Source: Candidatus Pristimantibacillus lignocellulolyticus
GTDB lineage: Bacteria; Bacillota; Bacilli; Paenibacillales; Paenibacillaceae
NCBI GenBank assembly: GCA_023639215.1
Contig: CP097899.1
Location: 3,592,001-3,656,000, forward strand
Reading direction: 5' to 3'
Length of the DNA stretch: 64,000 nt
Each line of letters opens with the position of its first letter. The first letter of the stretch is position 1. Position numbers and translations under genes: made by a program. The notes under the pieces are model-generated. The model made no database searches, was not told the DNA's origin, and saw only the letters and a program-made list of their open reading frames with translations. Positions 53,230 to 61,695 of this stretch are shown in pieces.

Positions 53230-56013
53230 ATGAAATTCAAGTGGTACAAACAGCTATCTGCGGTACTGATTATTGCATTACTTGTTTCAGTAATGCCTGT
53301 GTATGCTGCAGAACCGACTGAAACAAAGACAGCAACGGTTATTCATTTTGTAAATGCGGATGATAGTACAAAATTATCAGCAGCTAATGGATTCTTTACT
53401 AATCCTTATATTGTTATAAGTGAAGGCAAACAATTATTAGAAATAGAAATGACTTTGTCTTATGATCTAAATGTAATCATCAATGGCAATTCAGGAACTA
53501 CAGTAGAAACAAAAGCTAATACGGTAGTAAAAAGATATGAAATTTTAAATCTTAATGAGCCATTTACGGCAGTAACAGAGTACAAAATTTCATCTGGAGA
53601 TCAGTTATCTTCTCATAACACGACAGTAATTGTAGGCAATGATATTAATTCTACTAAAGCTCTATTGATTAGTGCGATTGTAGAAGCTGAGGCACTTACT
53701 GATCGCTCAGTAGCGTTTGATGCAACGATTGCGAGTGCAAAGACTGCTAATACATACTTAACAAAACTAGCAGATATGCAAGCTGCTTTGACAGCTTTGC
53801 AAGCAGCAATTAATGAGCATAATAATCCTACAGCACCTGAGCCAGAACCGGCTTTAGAAAAAGTTGTACTTTCTTTCTACAAAAAAGAAACGAATGGTAC
53901 ATATACTCCTAATTATGCTGCTATCAGCGATCCCTATACTGATCCTTATGTATACGAAAAGGATGGAAAAACATTTTTACGTGTTACGCAGGTCAACAAT
54001 GACAGCATAAACTTCCAAACCAAATTAAACGGAGTGACTGGTACGACTGTAGAAAAGTTATACAATAATACTAGCAATCCTACAGTTGTTACTCACTATG
54101 TTATCGATTTTGAAATTCCATCTAAAGATAAATCTATTTTCTGGAATGTTTCATATACTGCTGGATCATATAATGGTTCACATGATGGTTATGCAGTAAT
54201 CAATCAAGATTCTACTGATGCAGATCGTGCGAATTTGACAGAGGATATAACTAAAGCTGAAGCTGTAGATGAGAAAGATATTGCACTTCAAACAGCGATT
54301 ACTTTAGCTAAAGCAGATAACAATTTACTTACGCGTAAATCAGTGCTTGATGCACATATTTCTCGATTAACAGAATTAACTACAAATAATGATGCTATTT
54401 TGAATTCGCTTGTAAATACTACATCGGTAGATTATATTAACGCTGCTGATTTGACAAAATCATTCAATAGAAACTTTGCTAGTTTCTTTGCTGATGCAAT
54501 ATTATACAAAGTTGATGATAAAAATTATTTGCGAATTAAAGTGACTAATAAATTCGATTTGAAATTAACAATTGAAGGTAAACAGGGTCAAGTAGCAGAG
54601 TACATCGGCGAAAGTGGAAACATTACGCATGTTGTATATGATTACGAATTATCAAGTATTGTTGTGCCTGTAATAAGCAAAGTAACGTATGTATCAGGTG
54701 CCCATGTGGGACTACATGAACAATATATTGTTATTAACCAAGACGCTGACACAGCTTCAAGAGATGCACTTAAAGTAGCGCTAGTTGAAGCTAAAGCAGT
54801 TGCTAATAAAGGTGCTGCGTTAGTTACAGCAATTAATAATGCAGAAGCGGTAGATAACTTATTAACTCGTAAAGCGGAATTAGTTGCACAAACTACAGCA
54901 CTTAATGCTGCAATTGCTGCAAACAGCACAACAACACCTCCAACAGGTGTAGAAATTCACGAAGGTTCTGGATTAGAAACAGGATATTATACGGTGAGTG
55001 TATCTGCACTTCAAGATACAAGTGATGCTTTATCGTATATGAACGGTTATTTGAATAGTACGGCTAGATTACTTGTTACAAAAGACGCGCTAACAGTATA
55101 TGTCGTTTTACGTGACCCTGCTATGATTCAAAGTCTATCTGTCGAAGGAAGAAGTGCAGCACAAGTAAATAACTATACTGCAGATAATGTGGCTAGATAT
55201 TCATTTAACGTATCTTCTCTAAAAGCTCCAGTATCAGGTAGTGTTCATGTCATTGCGAAACTACCTAGTGGTGAAGAATTATACAACACCACTCATGGTA
55301 TCCGTCTTTCATTTGGTACACCTGTTAAAGTTACGAATTGGGTAGATGAAGGTTATAAAAACAAAGTTGAAACAGATGGTTCTGAAAAACCAGATGAAAC
55401 TGATACTGATACAGGTTCTAACGATGGGGGATTAAACGGTAATAATGGTGGAACAACAAATCCAGCTCCTAAGTTTACAGATATTGATAATAGCTGGGCA
55501 AAAGGTGCAATCGAACGTGCAATTATTCTTAAACTTGTAACTGGTTATAGTGACGGTACGTTCAAACCGAATCAAGAAGTCAATCGTGCTGAATTTACTG
55601 CAATTCTAGTGCGTGCAATGAAACTTGATGCAGCTAAAGGTGAAGTGCAATTTGCTGATGCTGACAATATTCAAGGTTGGGCTAAAGAGTATATTCAGCA
55701 AGCAGTAGAGGCAGGTATTATAACAGGTTACAAAGATAATACATTCCGTCCTGCTGGTAATATTACACGCGCAGAAGCTGCGGTAATGATTGTTAAAGCG
55801 TTAGGTCTTGAACTTGTTTCAGAAGATGAGTTATCTTTCACAGATGCTTCAAGTATTCCTGCTTACGCAAGAGCATATGTTGCAACAGCGGTTAAACATG
55901 GTTTAGTAGTAGGATATAGCAATAATACATTTGGTCCAAATAAAGTAGCTAATCGTGCGGATGCAGTTACACTAGCACTTCGTGCGCTTGATTACAATGT
56001 AAGCCATAAATAA
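53230..56013 (+). CDS. S-layer-anchored protein with NEAT-like domains and three SLH domains (putative hemophore)
   Basis: A 927-residue secreted protein. Signal peptide (MKFKWYKQLSAVLIIALLVS, cleaved after PVYA). Then come NEAT-like beta domains at about 32-138, 210-325, 395-505 and 575-695. The first three are each followed by a helical linker of about 60 residues with similar sequence (DRSVAFDATIASAK; LLTRKSVLDAHI; LLTRKAELVAQ). A Gly/Asn/Thr linker leads to three SLH domains (about 747-925, FTDIDNSWAKGAIERAI). The first heme-ligand Tyr of NEAT is not obvious; HDGY and HEQY stand in its place in domains 2 and 3. With two Fur boxes upstream it fits surface heme capture, like BslK of B. anthracis. 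NEAT assignment is my pattern recognition. Confidence 0.8.
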   Translation: MKFKWYKQLSAVLIIALLVSVMPVYAAEPTETKTATVIHFVNADDSTKLSAANGFFTNPYIVISEGKQLLEIEMTLSYDLNVIINGNSGTTVETKANTVVKRYEILNLNEPFTAVTEYKISSGDQLSSHNTTVIVGNDINSTKALLISAIVEAEALTDRSVAFDATIASAKTANTYLTKLADMQAALTALQAAINEHNNPTAPEPEPALEKVVLSFYKKETNGTYTPNYAAISDPYTDPYVYEKDGKTFLRVTQVNNDSINFQTKLNGVTGTTVEKLYNNTSNPTVVTHYVIDFEIPSKDKSIFWNVSYTAGSYNGSHDGYAVINQDSTDADRANLTEDITKAEAVDEKDIALQTAITLAKADNNLLTRKSVLDAHISRLTELTTNNDAILNSLVNTTSVDYINAADLTKSFNRNFASFFADAILYKVDDKNYLRIKVTNKFDLKLTIEGKQGQVAEYIGESGNITHVVYDYELSSIVVPVISKVTYVSGAHVGLHEQYIVINQDADTASRDALKVALVEAKAVANKGAALVTAINNAEAVDNLLTRKAELVAQTTALNAAIAANSTTTPPTGVEIHEGSGLETGYYTVSVSALQDTSDALSYMNGYLNSTARLLVTKDALTVYVVLRDPAMIQSLSVEGRSAAQVNNYTADNVARYSFNVSSLKAPVSGSVHVIAKLPSGEELYNTTHGIRLSFGTPVKVTNWVDEGYKNKVETDGSEKPDETDTDTGSNDGGLNGNNGGTTNPAPKFTDIDNSWAKGAIERAIILKLVTGYSDGTFKPNQEVNRAEFTAILVRAMKLDAAKGEVQFADADNIQGWAKEYIQQAVEAGIITGYKDNTFRPAGNITRAEAAVMIVKALGLELVSEDELSFTDASSIPAYARAYVATAVKHGLVVGYSNNTFGPNKVANRADAVTLALRALDYNVSHK

Positions 56014-56058
56014 TTGATCTGAGTGTACATGAGAAGTAATGTACTCGCATGTAAAAAG

Positions 56059-56094
56059 AAACATGACGTCATTATGGCGTCATGTTTCTTTTTT
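56059..56094 (+). terminator. terminator after the NEAT-like/SLH gene
   Basis: GAAACATGACG and CGTCATGTTTC form an 11-bp stem, followed by TTTTTT. Confidence 0.92.
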
Positions 56095-56140
56095 ATATGT
56101 ATAAATTGACACTGTACTCTTACACTCATGATTAGAATTT

Positions 56141-56178
56141 GCTGAAGGGGCGACTAATTGTATAGTCGCCCCTTCAGC
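56141..56178 (-). terminator. perfect 16-bp hairpin downstream of the small minus-strand ORF
   Basis: GCTGAAGGGGCGACTA and TAGTCGCCCCTTCAGC form a perfect 16-bp stem with a 6-nt loop. Neither side has a good T-run. Being 15 bp after the stop of the arginine-rich ORF on the minus strand, it probably protects or ends that transcript. Confidence 0.6.
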
Positions 56179-56192
56179 AAGATTAAGTCTTA

Positions 56193-56288
56193 CTAAGAGT
56201 GATGACGACGTCTTCTTTTAGCTATTACAAGCACCCTTTGCCCAGGTCTAAGGCGAACAACTAATGTTCTTTTTCTTCTGTTACTCAT
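56193..56288 (-). CDS. 31-residue arginine-rich protein
   Basis: A gene too short for usual callers. AGGAGG (56302-56297) lies 8 nt before ATG 56288. The product begins MSNRRKRTLVVRLRPGQRV and ends KRRRRHHS: 10 Arg, 2 Lys, 2 His in 31 residues, very basic. A hairpin follows the stop. CATACATTA on the minus strand (AATGTATG at 56319-56326) resembles the -10 of mother-cell sigma factors SigE/SigK, but no -35 is clear. It may be a nucleic-acid-binding or spore-coat peptide. I do not recognise a family. The gene's reality rests on SD, start and hairpin. Confidence 0.65.
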   Translation of the reverse strand: MSNRRKRTLVVRLRPGQRVLVIAKRRRRHHS

Positions 56289-56422
56289 TGAGGGCACCTC
56301 CTTTTATCAAGATAAATTAATGTATGAAAATTATTCTGATTTGATCTAGACGGATATAATGATTTTTATTTTTGTGTATTTATTGTAGTTGGTAACGATG
56401 AAATTCATTAAGAAGGGATAAC

Positions 56423-56475
56423 AAAACGAGCAGGTATTGAACCCTGATGATAGGACGGTTGGTGATGGAATCGAC
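56423..56475 (-). pseudogene. degenerate partial tRNA-Val with terminator remnant
   Basis: On the minus strand CCGTCCTATCATCAG (56455-56441) matches the CCGTCCTACCATCAG at the 3' end of the intact tRNA-Val with one change, with a GTCGATTCC T-loop-like part nearby. The adjacent AAAACGAGCAGGTATTGAAC repeats the AAAACGAGCAGGTAGTAACC of the tRNA terminator at 57071. The 5' half is absent. Confidence 0.5.
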
Positions 56476-56597
56476 AACAGAATTCAAGACAACTAAATTT
56501 TTGAGTATTCTAGCTATACAATTCAAGCCGATATATTAAGGGAAGTAGATTAATATTATTAGTCAAATGTATTAATTAATTAATTAATTACGGAATA

Positions 56598-56879
56598 ATG
56601 TACTTATGCAACAGTCACCTTATTACAACAAACCCTATGACAGTGTGGGATAAAGATACTCACATGATCGTTCGCGAAGATTTAACACCACCAAACCAAG
56701 AGGATTTTGGAACGGAACAACAAATACATGCCGAGTATAAAGCGAATATGATTCGACTTTATGGAGACGATGCCTTTATTTCTCTTGACTTTGAAGGTGT
56801 ATGTGAAGCTTATGAACCGGTAAACATTGAGATCACACAAAAGCTGTCTGAGTATGCTAAATCATTCTGGGAGGAGTGA
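56598..56879 (+). pseudogene. orphan ORF of 93 codons, likely a gene remnant
   Basis: The frame encodes a soluble acidic protein (VWDKDTHMIVREDLTPPNQE, LYGDDAFISLDFEGVCEAYE, SEYAKSFWEE). I do not recognise it. None of the possible ATGs (56598, 56637) has an SD, so the 5' part seems lost or the frame spurious. Right after its stop, GGGAGGAG is followed by GTG and only eight codons (VSEVFNII) before a stop, as for a decayed next gene. It lies between the tRNA-Val remnant and tRNA-Val. Confidence 0.35.
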
Positions 56880-56979
56880 GTAGTGAGTGAAGTATTCAAT
56901 ATCATTTAATTTTTTGGCATTATATCTGAACATTGCTGTAACCAAGAAATAAAATTAACGATAAGTTGAGGTGTATTTT

Positions 56980-57057
56980 ATGAGAAAGAATAAGAATAGA
57001 GAAGATTATCCGTAAGGACTTGAACCCATTCATATAAAAGAAATACTAGGGAGATAA
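56980..57057 (+). pseudogene. tiny ORF with internal stop, probable gene debris
   Basis: GAGGTG precedes ATG 56980. MRKNKNREDYP is followed by TAA, and the same frame continues GLEPIHIKEILGR to a second TAA. It may be a short peptide gene or the 5' end of a broken one; alone it cannot be decided. Confidence 0.3.
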
Positions 57058-57065
57058 CTAATAAG

Positions 57066-57100
57066 AAGAAAAAAACGAGCAGGTAGTAACCCTGCTCGTT
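57066..57100 (-). terminator. terminator for tRNA-Val (minus strand)
   Basis: On the minus strand AACGAGCAGG pairs with CCTGCTCGTT followed by a T-run (A-run 57069-57075 on the plus strand). It lies about 190 bp downstream of tRNA-Val. Confidence 0.75.
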
Positions 57101-57287
57101 GATTAAGTGGTTCTGTATATTTGACCCTACCAACATCTAATTTGGTAGAATGCTTGGTAGGTGTTTGGTCGGATTTCGGTAGGAAATGTCTAAACATGAT
57201 TCGACATGCTATGATCCAATTATAATTCTTGTTTAGGTTTATGCTGTGATAAACTGTAACACATCAACACATTTGAGTATGAACTGA

Positions 57288-57362
57288 TGGTAGGACGGGC
57301 GGGGATCGAACCCGCGACTTCTACCCTGTCAAGGTAGCACTCTCCCGCTGAGTTACCGTCCT
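57288..57362 (-). tRNA. tRNA-Val (GAC)
   Basis: A 75-nt cloverleaf: AGGACGG/CCGTCCT acceptor, CTACC-TTGACAG-GGTAG anticodon arm with GAC anticodon, GCGGGTTCGATCCCCGC T-arm, encoded CCA. It is separate from the plus-strand tRNA cluster. Confidence 0.95.
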
Positions 57363-57531
57363 ATGCAATACAAAATATATTAGCATAGGATGCTGTTATT
57401 TTCAAGCCATAATCTAGCAACTTATAGCAGTGTAATCTATTTTTATTGATTTTTGCAACATTATGAGACGTTAAAACGTTTATGGAAGTAGTTAATAATA
57501 ATAACATTATTTTCATTAAGCTGTTTTATAC

Positions 57532-57566
57532 AAGAAGTTAATTAAGCAGCCAAAAAGTTTAGGAGG
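57532..57566 (+). repeat. family B leader segment before the second SLH gene
   Basis: AAGAAGTTAATTAAGCAGCC followed by AAAAAGTTTAGGAGG matches the 3' half of the family B unit. The last bases are the ribosome binding site. Confidence 0.65.
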
Positions 57567-57573
57567 ATATTTG

Positions 57574-58491
57574 ATGAAGAAGAAAAGTTTACTTACAGCA
57601 GTGTTATCATTAGTGTTTCTCTTAGCATTAACTCCAGTTCTACATGCATTTACAGATGTGTCAGGTCACAAAGCAGAAAGCCATATTTTAAGTTTGAAGG
57701 AGCGAGGCGTTATTAACGGTGTTAGTTCAGGAACTTTCAATCCAGATAGTGAATTAACATACGCTCAAGCTGTTTCTTTACTTGATAGAGCATTTGAACT
57801 GGACTTAAGCCGTTTTCGTTTTGTGAAACAACCTCTAGCTAGTGATATGTACAGCAATGTTGCTGATGATCAATGGTACTCAGAAGCATTTGTAGATGGT
57901 TATTACAATGGGGTGGTATTTGCTGCAGATGTAGATCCAAATGCAACAATCAGTCGTCAGGAGTTTGCATCGATCTTAATTGATCAAGTAGATAACAAAG
58001 GTAATTACCCGCTTATAATGATCTATATCGACTATGTTGATGCTAAGGAAGTAAAGCCAGACTATAGCAATGCTATTCAAAAGCTGCTTATTCTAAACTT
58101 CGCTGAGCTTACTGAAGATCACAAGTTTAATCCTACTCAATCTATTACTCGTGGTGACGCTGCGATTTGGTTAGATAAAGCTCTTATCTTTGCAGATACG
58201 ATAAAAGGTAATGAAGAAGTTCAGCCTTCAATCCTACCTACCAATGTAAAGTTGACTACAGAAGCATTAACTGACAATGTAAATAAAGTAACGATTTCAG
58301 CTGATGTACCTCATCCTGGATACGGAATTAAAGTCTCTCATATTAATTTTGTTGATAATATCGCATATGTAGATATTGATATTGTTGAGCCTAATCCGGA
58401 TATGATGTATCCTCAAGTGATTACTAACGTATCAACAGTTGTTTATGTAGACAAACAATATAAAGTTGAATTTGTAGAAAAACAATATTAA
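57574..58491 (+). CDS. S-layer homology (SLH) domain-containing secreted protein
   Basis: A 305-residue secreted protein. Signal peptide (MKKKSLLTAVLSLVFLLALT, cleaved after LHA), then three SLH-like domains (about 25-215: FTDVSGHKAESHILSLKERG; NVADDQWYSEAFVDGYYNGV; the third more diverged). A C-terminal region (about 225-305) with GYGIKVSHINFVDNIAYVDI resembles the PrcB-type domain seen on such proteins. ATG 57574 is 7 nt from the family B AGGAGG; TTG 57571 is unlikely. It probably binds secondary cell-wall polymer. Confidence 0.85.
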   Translation: MKKKSLLTAVLSLVFLLALTPVLHAFTDVSGHKAESHILSLKERGVINGVSSGTFNPDSELTYAQAVSLLDRAFELDLSRFRFVKQPLASDMYSNVADDQWYSEAFVDGYYNGVVFAADVDPNATISRQEFASILIDQVDNKGNYPLIMIYIDYVDAKEVKPDYSNAIQKLLILNFAELTEDHKFNPTQSITRGDAAIWLDKALIFADTIKGNEEVQPSILPTNVKLTTEALTDNVNKVTISADVPHPGYGIKVSHINFVDNIAYVDIDIVEPNPDMMYPQVITNVSTVVYVDKQYKVEFVEKQY

Positions 58492-58523
58492 ACTGAAGAC
58501 TTATAACAATATATTTGTATGAG

Positions 58524-58568
58524 AACGCTGTATAGTAGTCATTCGTTGACTATTTATACAGCGTTTTT
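58524..58568 (+). terminator. terminator after the second SLH gene
   Basis: AACGCTGTATA, TAGTC and GACTA, TATACAGCGTT form a long stem, followed by TTTTC. Confidence 0.85.
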
Positions 58569-58669
58569 CTGTTTATGAACAAAAAAAGATCAAGCATTCC
58601 ATTATTCGAATTGACTTCCTTGAAAAAAACTTCATAATGATACTATTAATTAATATGAGGTGAATGATG

Positions 58670-59215
58670 ATGAAAGCATTGATCGTTATCGACTACACCA
58701 TTGATTTTGTTACAGGTAAATTACCATGCGGTGATCCAGGCATTGCTATTGAGCAACGTATAACGGAACTAACAGAACAATTTATACAACAAGATGAAAT
58801 GGTTGTAATGGCGGTAGATTTACATGAAGAGAATGATCCATTCCATCCGGAAACCAAGTTATTCCCTCCACATAATATTAGAGGTACAGAGGGTAGAGAG
58901 TTATATGGAACCCTTAAACATATATACGAAAAACATTCCAATCGCATCTACTGGATGGATAAAACTCGCTATAGTGCATTTTGTGGAACAGATCTTCATC
59001 TCAAGCTTATAGCGCGTAATATTAATGAGCTTCATCTCGTTGGTGTATGCACCGATATTTGTGTGCTTCATACCGCAGTTGATGCTTATAATCTTGGATA
59101 TAATGTAGTTATCCATGAAGATGCAGTAGCAAGCTTCAATGCTGCGGGGCATGACTGGGCACTTAGTCACTTCCGAGGGTCTTTAGGTGCTCAAATTGTT
59201 AGTAACGGAGAGTAG
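58670..59215 (+). CDS. pncA: nicotinamidase/isochorismatase-family hydrolase
   Basis: Likely deaminates nicotinamide to nicotinate in NAD salvage. The 181 residues show the cysteine-hydrolase triad: Asp in ALIVIDYTIDF, Lys in WMDKTRYSAF and the nucleophile in VGVCTDICVLHTAVDAY. ATG 58670 has GAGGTGA (58657-58663) 6 nt upstream; ATGs at 58664 and 58667 are too close. It is followed by pncB after 8 bp, which strongly supports a nicotinamidase role over other isochorismatase-like activities. Confidence 0.9.
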   Translation: MKALIVIDYTIDFVTGKLPCGDPGIAIEQRITELTEQFIQQDEMVVMAVDLHEENDPFHPETKLFPPHNIRGTEGRELYGTLKHIYEKHSNRIYWMDKTRYSAFCGTDLHLKLIARNINELHLVGVCTDICVLHTAVDAYNLGYNVVIHEDAVASFNAAGHDWALSHFRGSLGAQIVSNGE

Positions 59216-59223
59216 GTAAAGTA

Positions 59224-60669
59224 ATGACGTCTGAACATCTTATGCTTCATACAGATAAATATCAAATTAATATGATGTATGCTCATTGGAAGCATCATAC
59301 TCACCATCAAAAAGCGATTTTTGATGTTTATTTTCGAAAGTTACCATTCGGTAATGGTTTTGCTGTAGCTGCAGGCCTCGAAAGAATTGTTCATTACATT
59401 CAAGGTCTGAAATTTTCTGAGGAAGAAATTGCATTTCTAGCTTCACAAGAGGAAAACTATGACCTTCCATTTCTCGAGGAACTTAGACAATTCAAGTTCA
59501 CTGGTGATATTTATGCTGCGATTGAAGGTACGTTGGTTTTTCCTAATGAGCCCATATTAAGAGTAGAGGCTTCTATTTTTGAAGCGCAAATTATTGAGAC
59601 AGCAATATTGAACTTCTTGAATTATCAATCGCTAATCGCAACTAAGGCGGCGAGAATTAAGCAGGTAGCCCCAAATGATATATTGATGGAGTTTGGCACA
59701 AGGCGTGCTCAAGAGGCAGATGCGGCAATATGGGGAGCGCGAGCGGCCTGTCTAGTTGGTTTCCATGCTACCTCTAACATGAGAGCTGCTATGATGTTTA
59801 ATTTATCAGCCAAAGGCACTCATGCTCATGCTTGGGTACAAATTCATGATAATGAACAGCAGGCATTTGATCGTTATGCTGAAGCGTTACCTGATGATGT
59901 AACTTTACTCGTAGATACGTATGACACATTACGTGAAGGCGTACCTCATGCTATCGAAACTGCACGTAAACTTGCTGAAAAGGGAAAACGGATGAAAGCC
60001 ATTCGACTCGATAGTGGAGATCTAGCGTATTTATCAAAGCGTGCTCGTGAAATGCTTGATGAAGCGGGTTTCCCTGATGTGAAGATTGTTGCTTCTAATG
60101 ATTTAGATGAAAACATAATCGTTGAATTGAAGGCGCAAGGTGCACGTATCGATAGTTGGGGCATAGGTACGAAACTAATTACCGCTTCAGATAACCCATC
60201 ACTAGGTGGCGTATATAAGCTTGTAGCGAAAGAGCGTAACGGACAATATGAACCCGTTATTAAAATTTCTGGTAATCCGGAGAAAATAACGGTACCAGGC
60301 AAGAAAAATGTATATCGTATTGTGAACTATGATACAGGGAAAGCAGAAGCAGATTATATTGTCATGCATGATGAAGTTCTTGCTCCATCTTTAGTGGAAC
60401 CATTAATGCTGTACGATTCAGCTCATTCACATATTAGACGAAAGGTAAATCGTTATACAGCTCTGCCGTTGTTACAACCTATATTCGTAGAGGGTCAGTG
60501 TGTATATAAGCTACCTACAGTACAAGAAATTGCGCAATATCATCAATCCCAGCTTGATTTATTTTGGCCGGAAACATTACGTAAATTAAATCCTGAAAAA
60601 TATTCAGTAGTACTAAGTGATGATGTTTGGAATAAACGTAAAGATTTATTAAGTCGACATAATCAATGA
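59224..60669 (+). CDS. pncB: nicotinate phosphoribosyltransferase PncB
   Basis: Converts nicotinate and PRPP to nicotinate mononucleotide in the Preiss-Handler pathway. The 481 residues show DKYQINMMYAHWKHH, FDVYFRKLPFGNGFAVAAGL (in part), MEFGTRRAQEADAAIWGARA (phosphoribosyl site), GTHAHAWVQ and IRLDSGDLAYLSK. ATG 59224 with AGTAGGTAAAG upstream. It acts with pncA to recycle nicotinamide. A strong bidirectional terminator follows. Confidence 0.95.
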   Translation: MTSEHLMLHTDKYQINMMYAHWKHHTHHQKAIFDVYFRKLPFGNGFAVAAGLERIVHYIQGLKFSEEEIAFLASQEENYDLPFLEELRQFKFTGDIYAAIEGTLVFPNEPILRVEASIFEAQIIETAILNFLNYQSLIATKAARIKQVAPNDILMEFGTRRAQEADAAIWGARAACLVGFHATSNMRAAMMFNLSAKGTHAHAWVQIHDNEQQAFDRYAEALPDDVTLLVDTYDTLREGVPHAIETARKLAEKGKRMKAIRLDSGDLAYLSKRAREMLDEAGFPDVKIVASNDLDENIIVELKAQGARIDSWGIGTKLITASDNPSLGGVYKLVAKERNGQYEPVIKISGNPEKITVPGKKNVYRIVNYDTGKAEADYIVMHDEVLAPSLVEPLMLYDSAHSHIRRKVNRYTALPLLQPIFVEGQCVYKLPTVQEIAQYHQSQLDLFWPETLRKLNPEKYSVVLSDDVWNKRKDLLSRHNQ

Positions 60670-60673
60670 TAAG

Positions 60674-60711
60674 AAAAGGGTAGTACGCACATTAATGCGT
60701 ACTACCCTTTT
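60674..60711 (+). terminator. bidirectional terminator between pncB and the DUF3892 gene
   Basis: AAAAGGGTAGTACGCA pairs with TGCGTACTACCCTTTT. The A-run on the left serves the minus strand and the T-run on the right serves the plus strand. Confidence 0.95.
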
Positions 60712-60721
60712 TGTCGTAGAA

Positions 60722-60952
60722 TTAAAATGTAGGTAATTGATCTAAGTTATTAGCAACTGTATCATCGGGCCGTGAACGAATATGTTGCTCATGATCTCTA
60801 CCTTTGAACAGTTGTAAATTTTTAATCTCATCGTTACTAACCATTTCTTGAGCTTGCATATAATCAACTACTTGGCCAGAAGATAGTTTGAATTCTACTA
60901 TACTTCCTTCAGAATTTCGTCTTACCGCGACAACTTCATGTTGCTCTGACAT
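60722..60952 (-). CDS. DUF3892 domain-containing protein
   Basis: A 76-residue protein of unknown function, common in Bacillota. EVVAVRRNSEGSIVEFKLSS and GQVVDYMQAQEMVSNDEIKN (in part) match DUF3892. ATG 60952 is 8 nt from GAGGGAG; the longer frame to 60970 overlaps the MBL gene stop. It lies downstream of the MBL hydrolase and is probably co-transcribed with it. Confidence 0.85.
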   Translation of the reverse strand: MSEQHEVVAVRRNSEGSIVEFKLSSGQVVDYMQAQEMVSNDEIKNLQLFKGRDHEQHIRSRPDDTVANNLDQLPTF

Positions 60953-60969
60953 TGTTACACACTCCCTCA

Positions 60970-61695
60970 CTACATAGTAGACGGTATACCTTGCTGAACA
61001 ATTTCCATTAAGCCCGTCTTACCTATATAGTCCCCGATTGTGTCACCATAATGCATTAATTTAATTTTTTGTTGTAATTGGTCGGGTAAAGATAATAATT
61101 CTTCTAATGATGTATGGACCACACCCGGGCTTTCTAACTGACAATCATGATAGATCGTTTGTACACCATCGTTTACTAATTGCTGCAGCAATTGTGGATT
61201 GAAAGTCATATCTGCTGAGTAGAAAAATGTATCATTGAATAAGATAGAGTAACTATCTTTGTTCGGTATATGTTCTGTTTGAATTAACTTAATGTGCAAA
61301 TCAGGAGCTAACTCATAAGTCGTATTCGGTATTAGTGGGATGACATTAAAGTAATCCTCGATACTTGTGAAATTACCCTGTACAAGCCCACCTTTGAGTG
61401 AAGTTTCCCATAAAGGTTCCACTAGTGACTCAGCAATAAATAGTGTAGCCTTTTTCTTGTATCTGAACATCATCTGAAAAGCGTATGATTCCAAGCCACC
61501 AACATGGTCTGAATGGATATGACTAATTAAAACACCGTCTAATTGATCGAAGCTGTAGCCTTGCTCATACAGTGCATGTGGGAGTGTAATCCCACAGTCA
61601 ACTAGCAGATTGAACGAATTTTGTTGTATTAACGCATTATTATTATAATGCTGCTTGGCAAAAGCATTACCAGTGCCAATCATAGTAATGATCAC
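60970..61695 (-). CDS. MBL-fold metallo-hydrolase
   Basis: A 241-residue metallo-beta-lactamase-fold hydrolase of the ribonuclease Z-like group. The metal motif SHIHSDHVGGLE and the later His/Asp (ADMTFN, YHDCQLE, LMHYGD) are present. GTG 61695 has AGGAGG (61708-61703) 7 nt upstream. The substrate is unknown; similar proteins process RNA or small-molecule esters. It is first of a two-gene minus-strand transcript. Confidence 0.88.
   Translation of the reverse strand: MIITMIGTGNAFAKQHYNNNALIQQNSFNLLVDCGITLPHALYEQGYSFDQLDGVLISHIHSDHVGGLESYAFQMMFRYKKKATLFIAESLVEPLWETSLKGGLVQGNFTSIEDYFNVIPLIPNTTYELAPDLHIKLIQTEHIPNKDSYSILFNDTFFYSADMTFNPQLLQQLVNDGVQTIYHDCQLESPGVVHTSLEELLSLPDQLQQKIKLMHYGDTIGDYIGKTGLMEIVQQGIPSTM

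Noticed and set aside
58611..58644. Promoter before pncA (TTGACT)
   Set aside because: No acceptable -10 at 16-18 bp.
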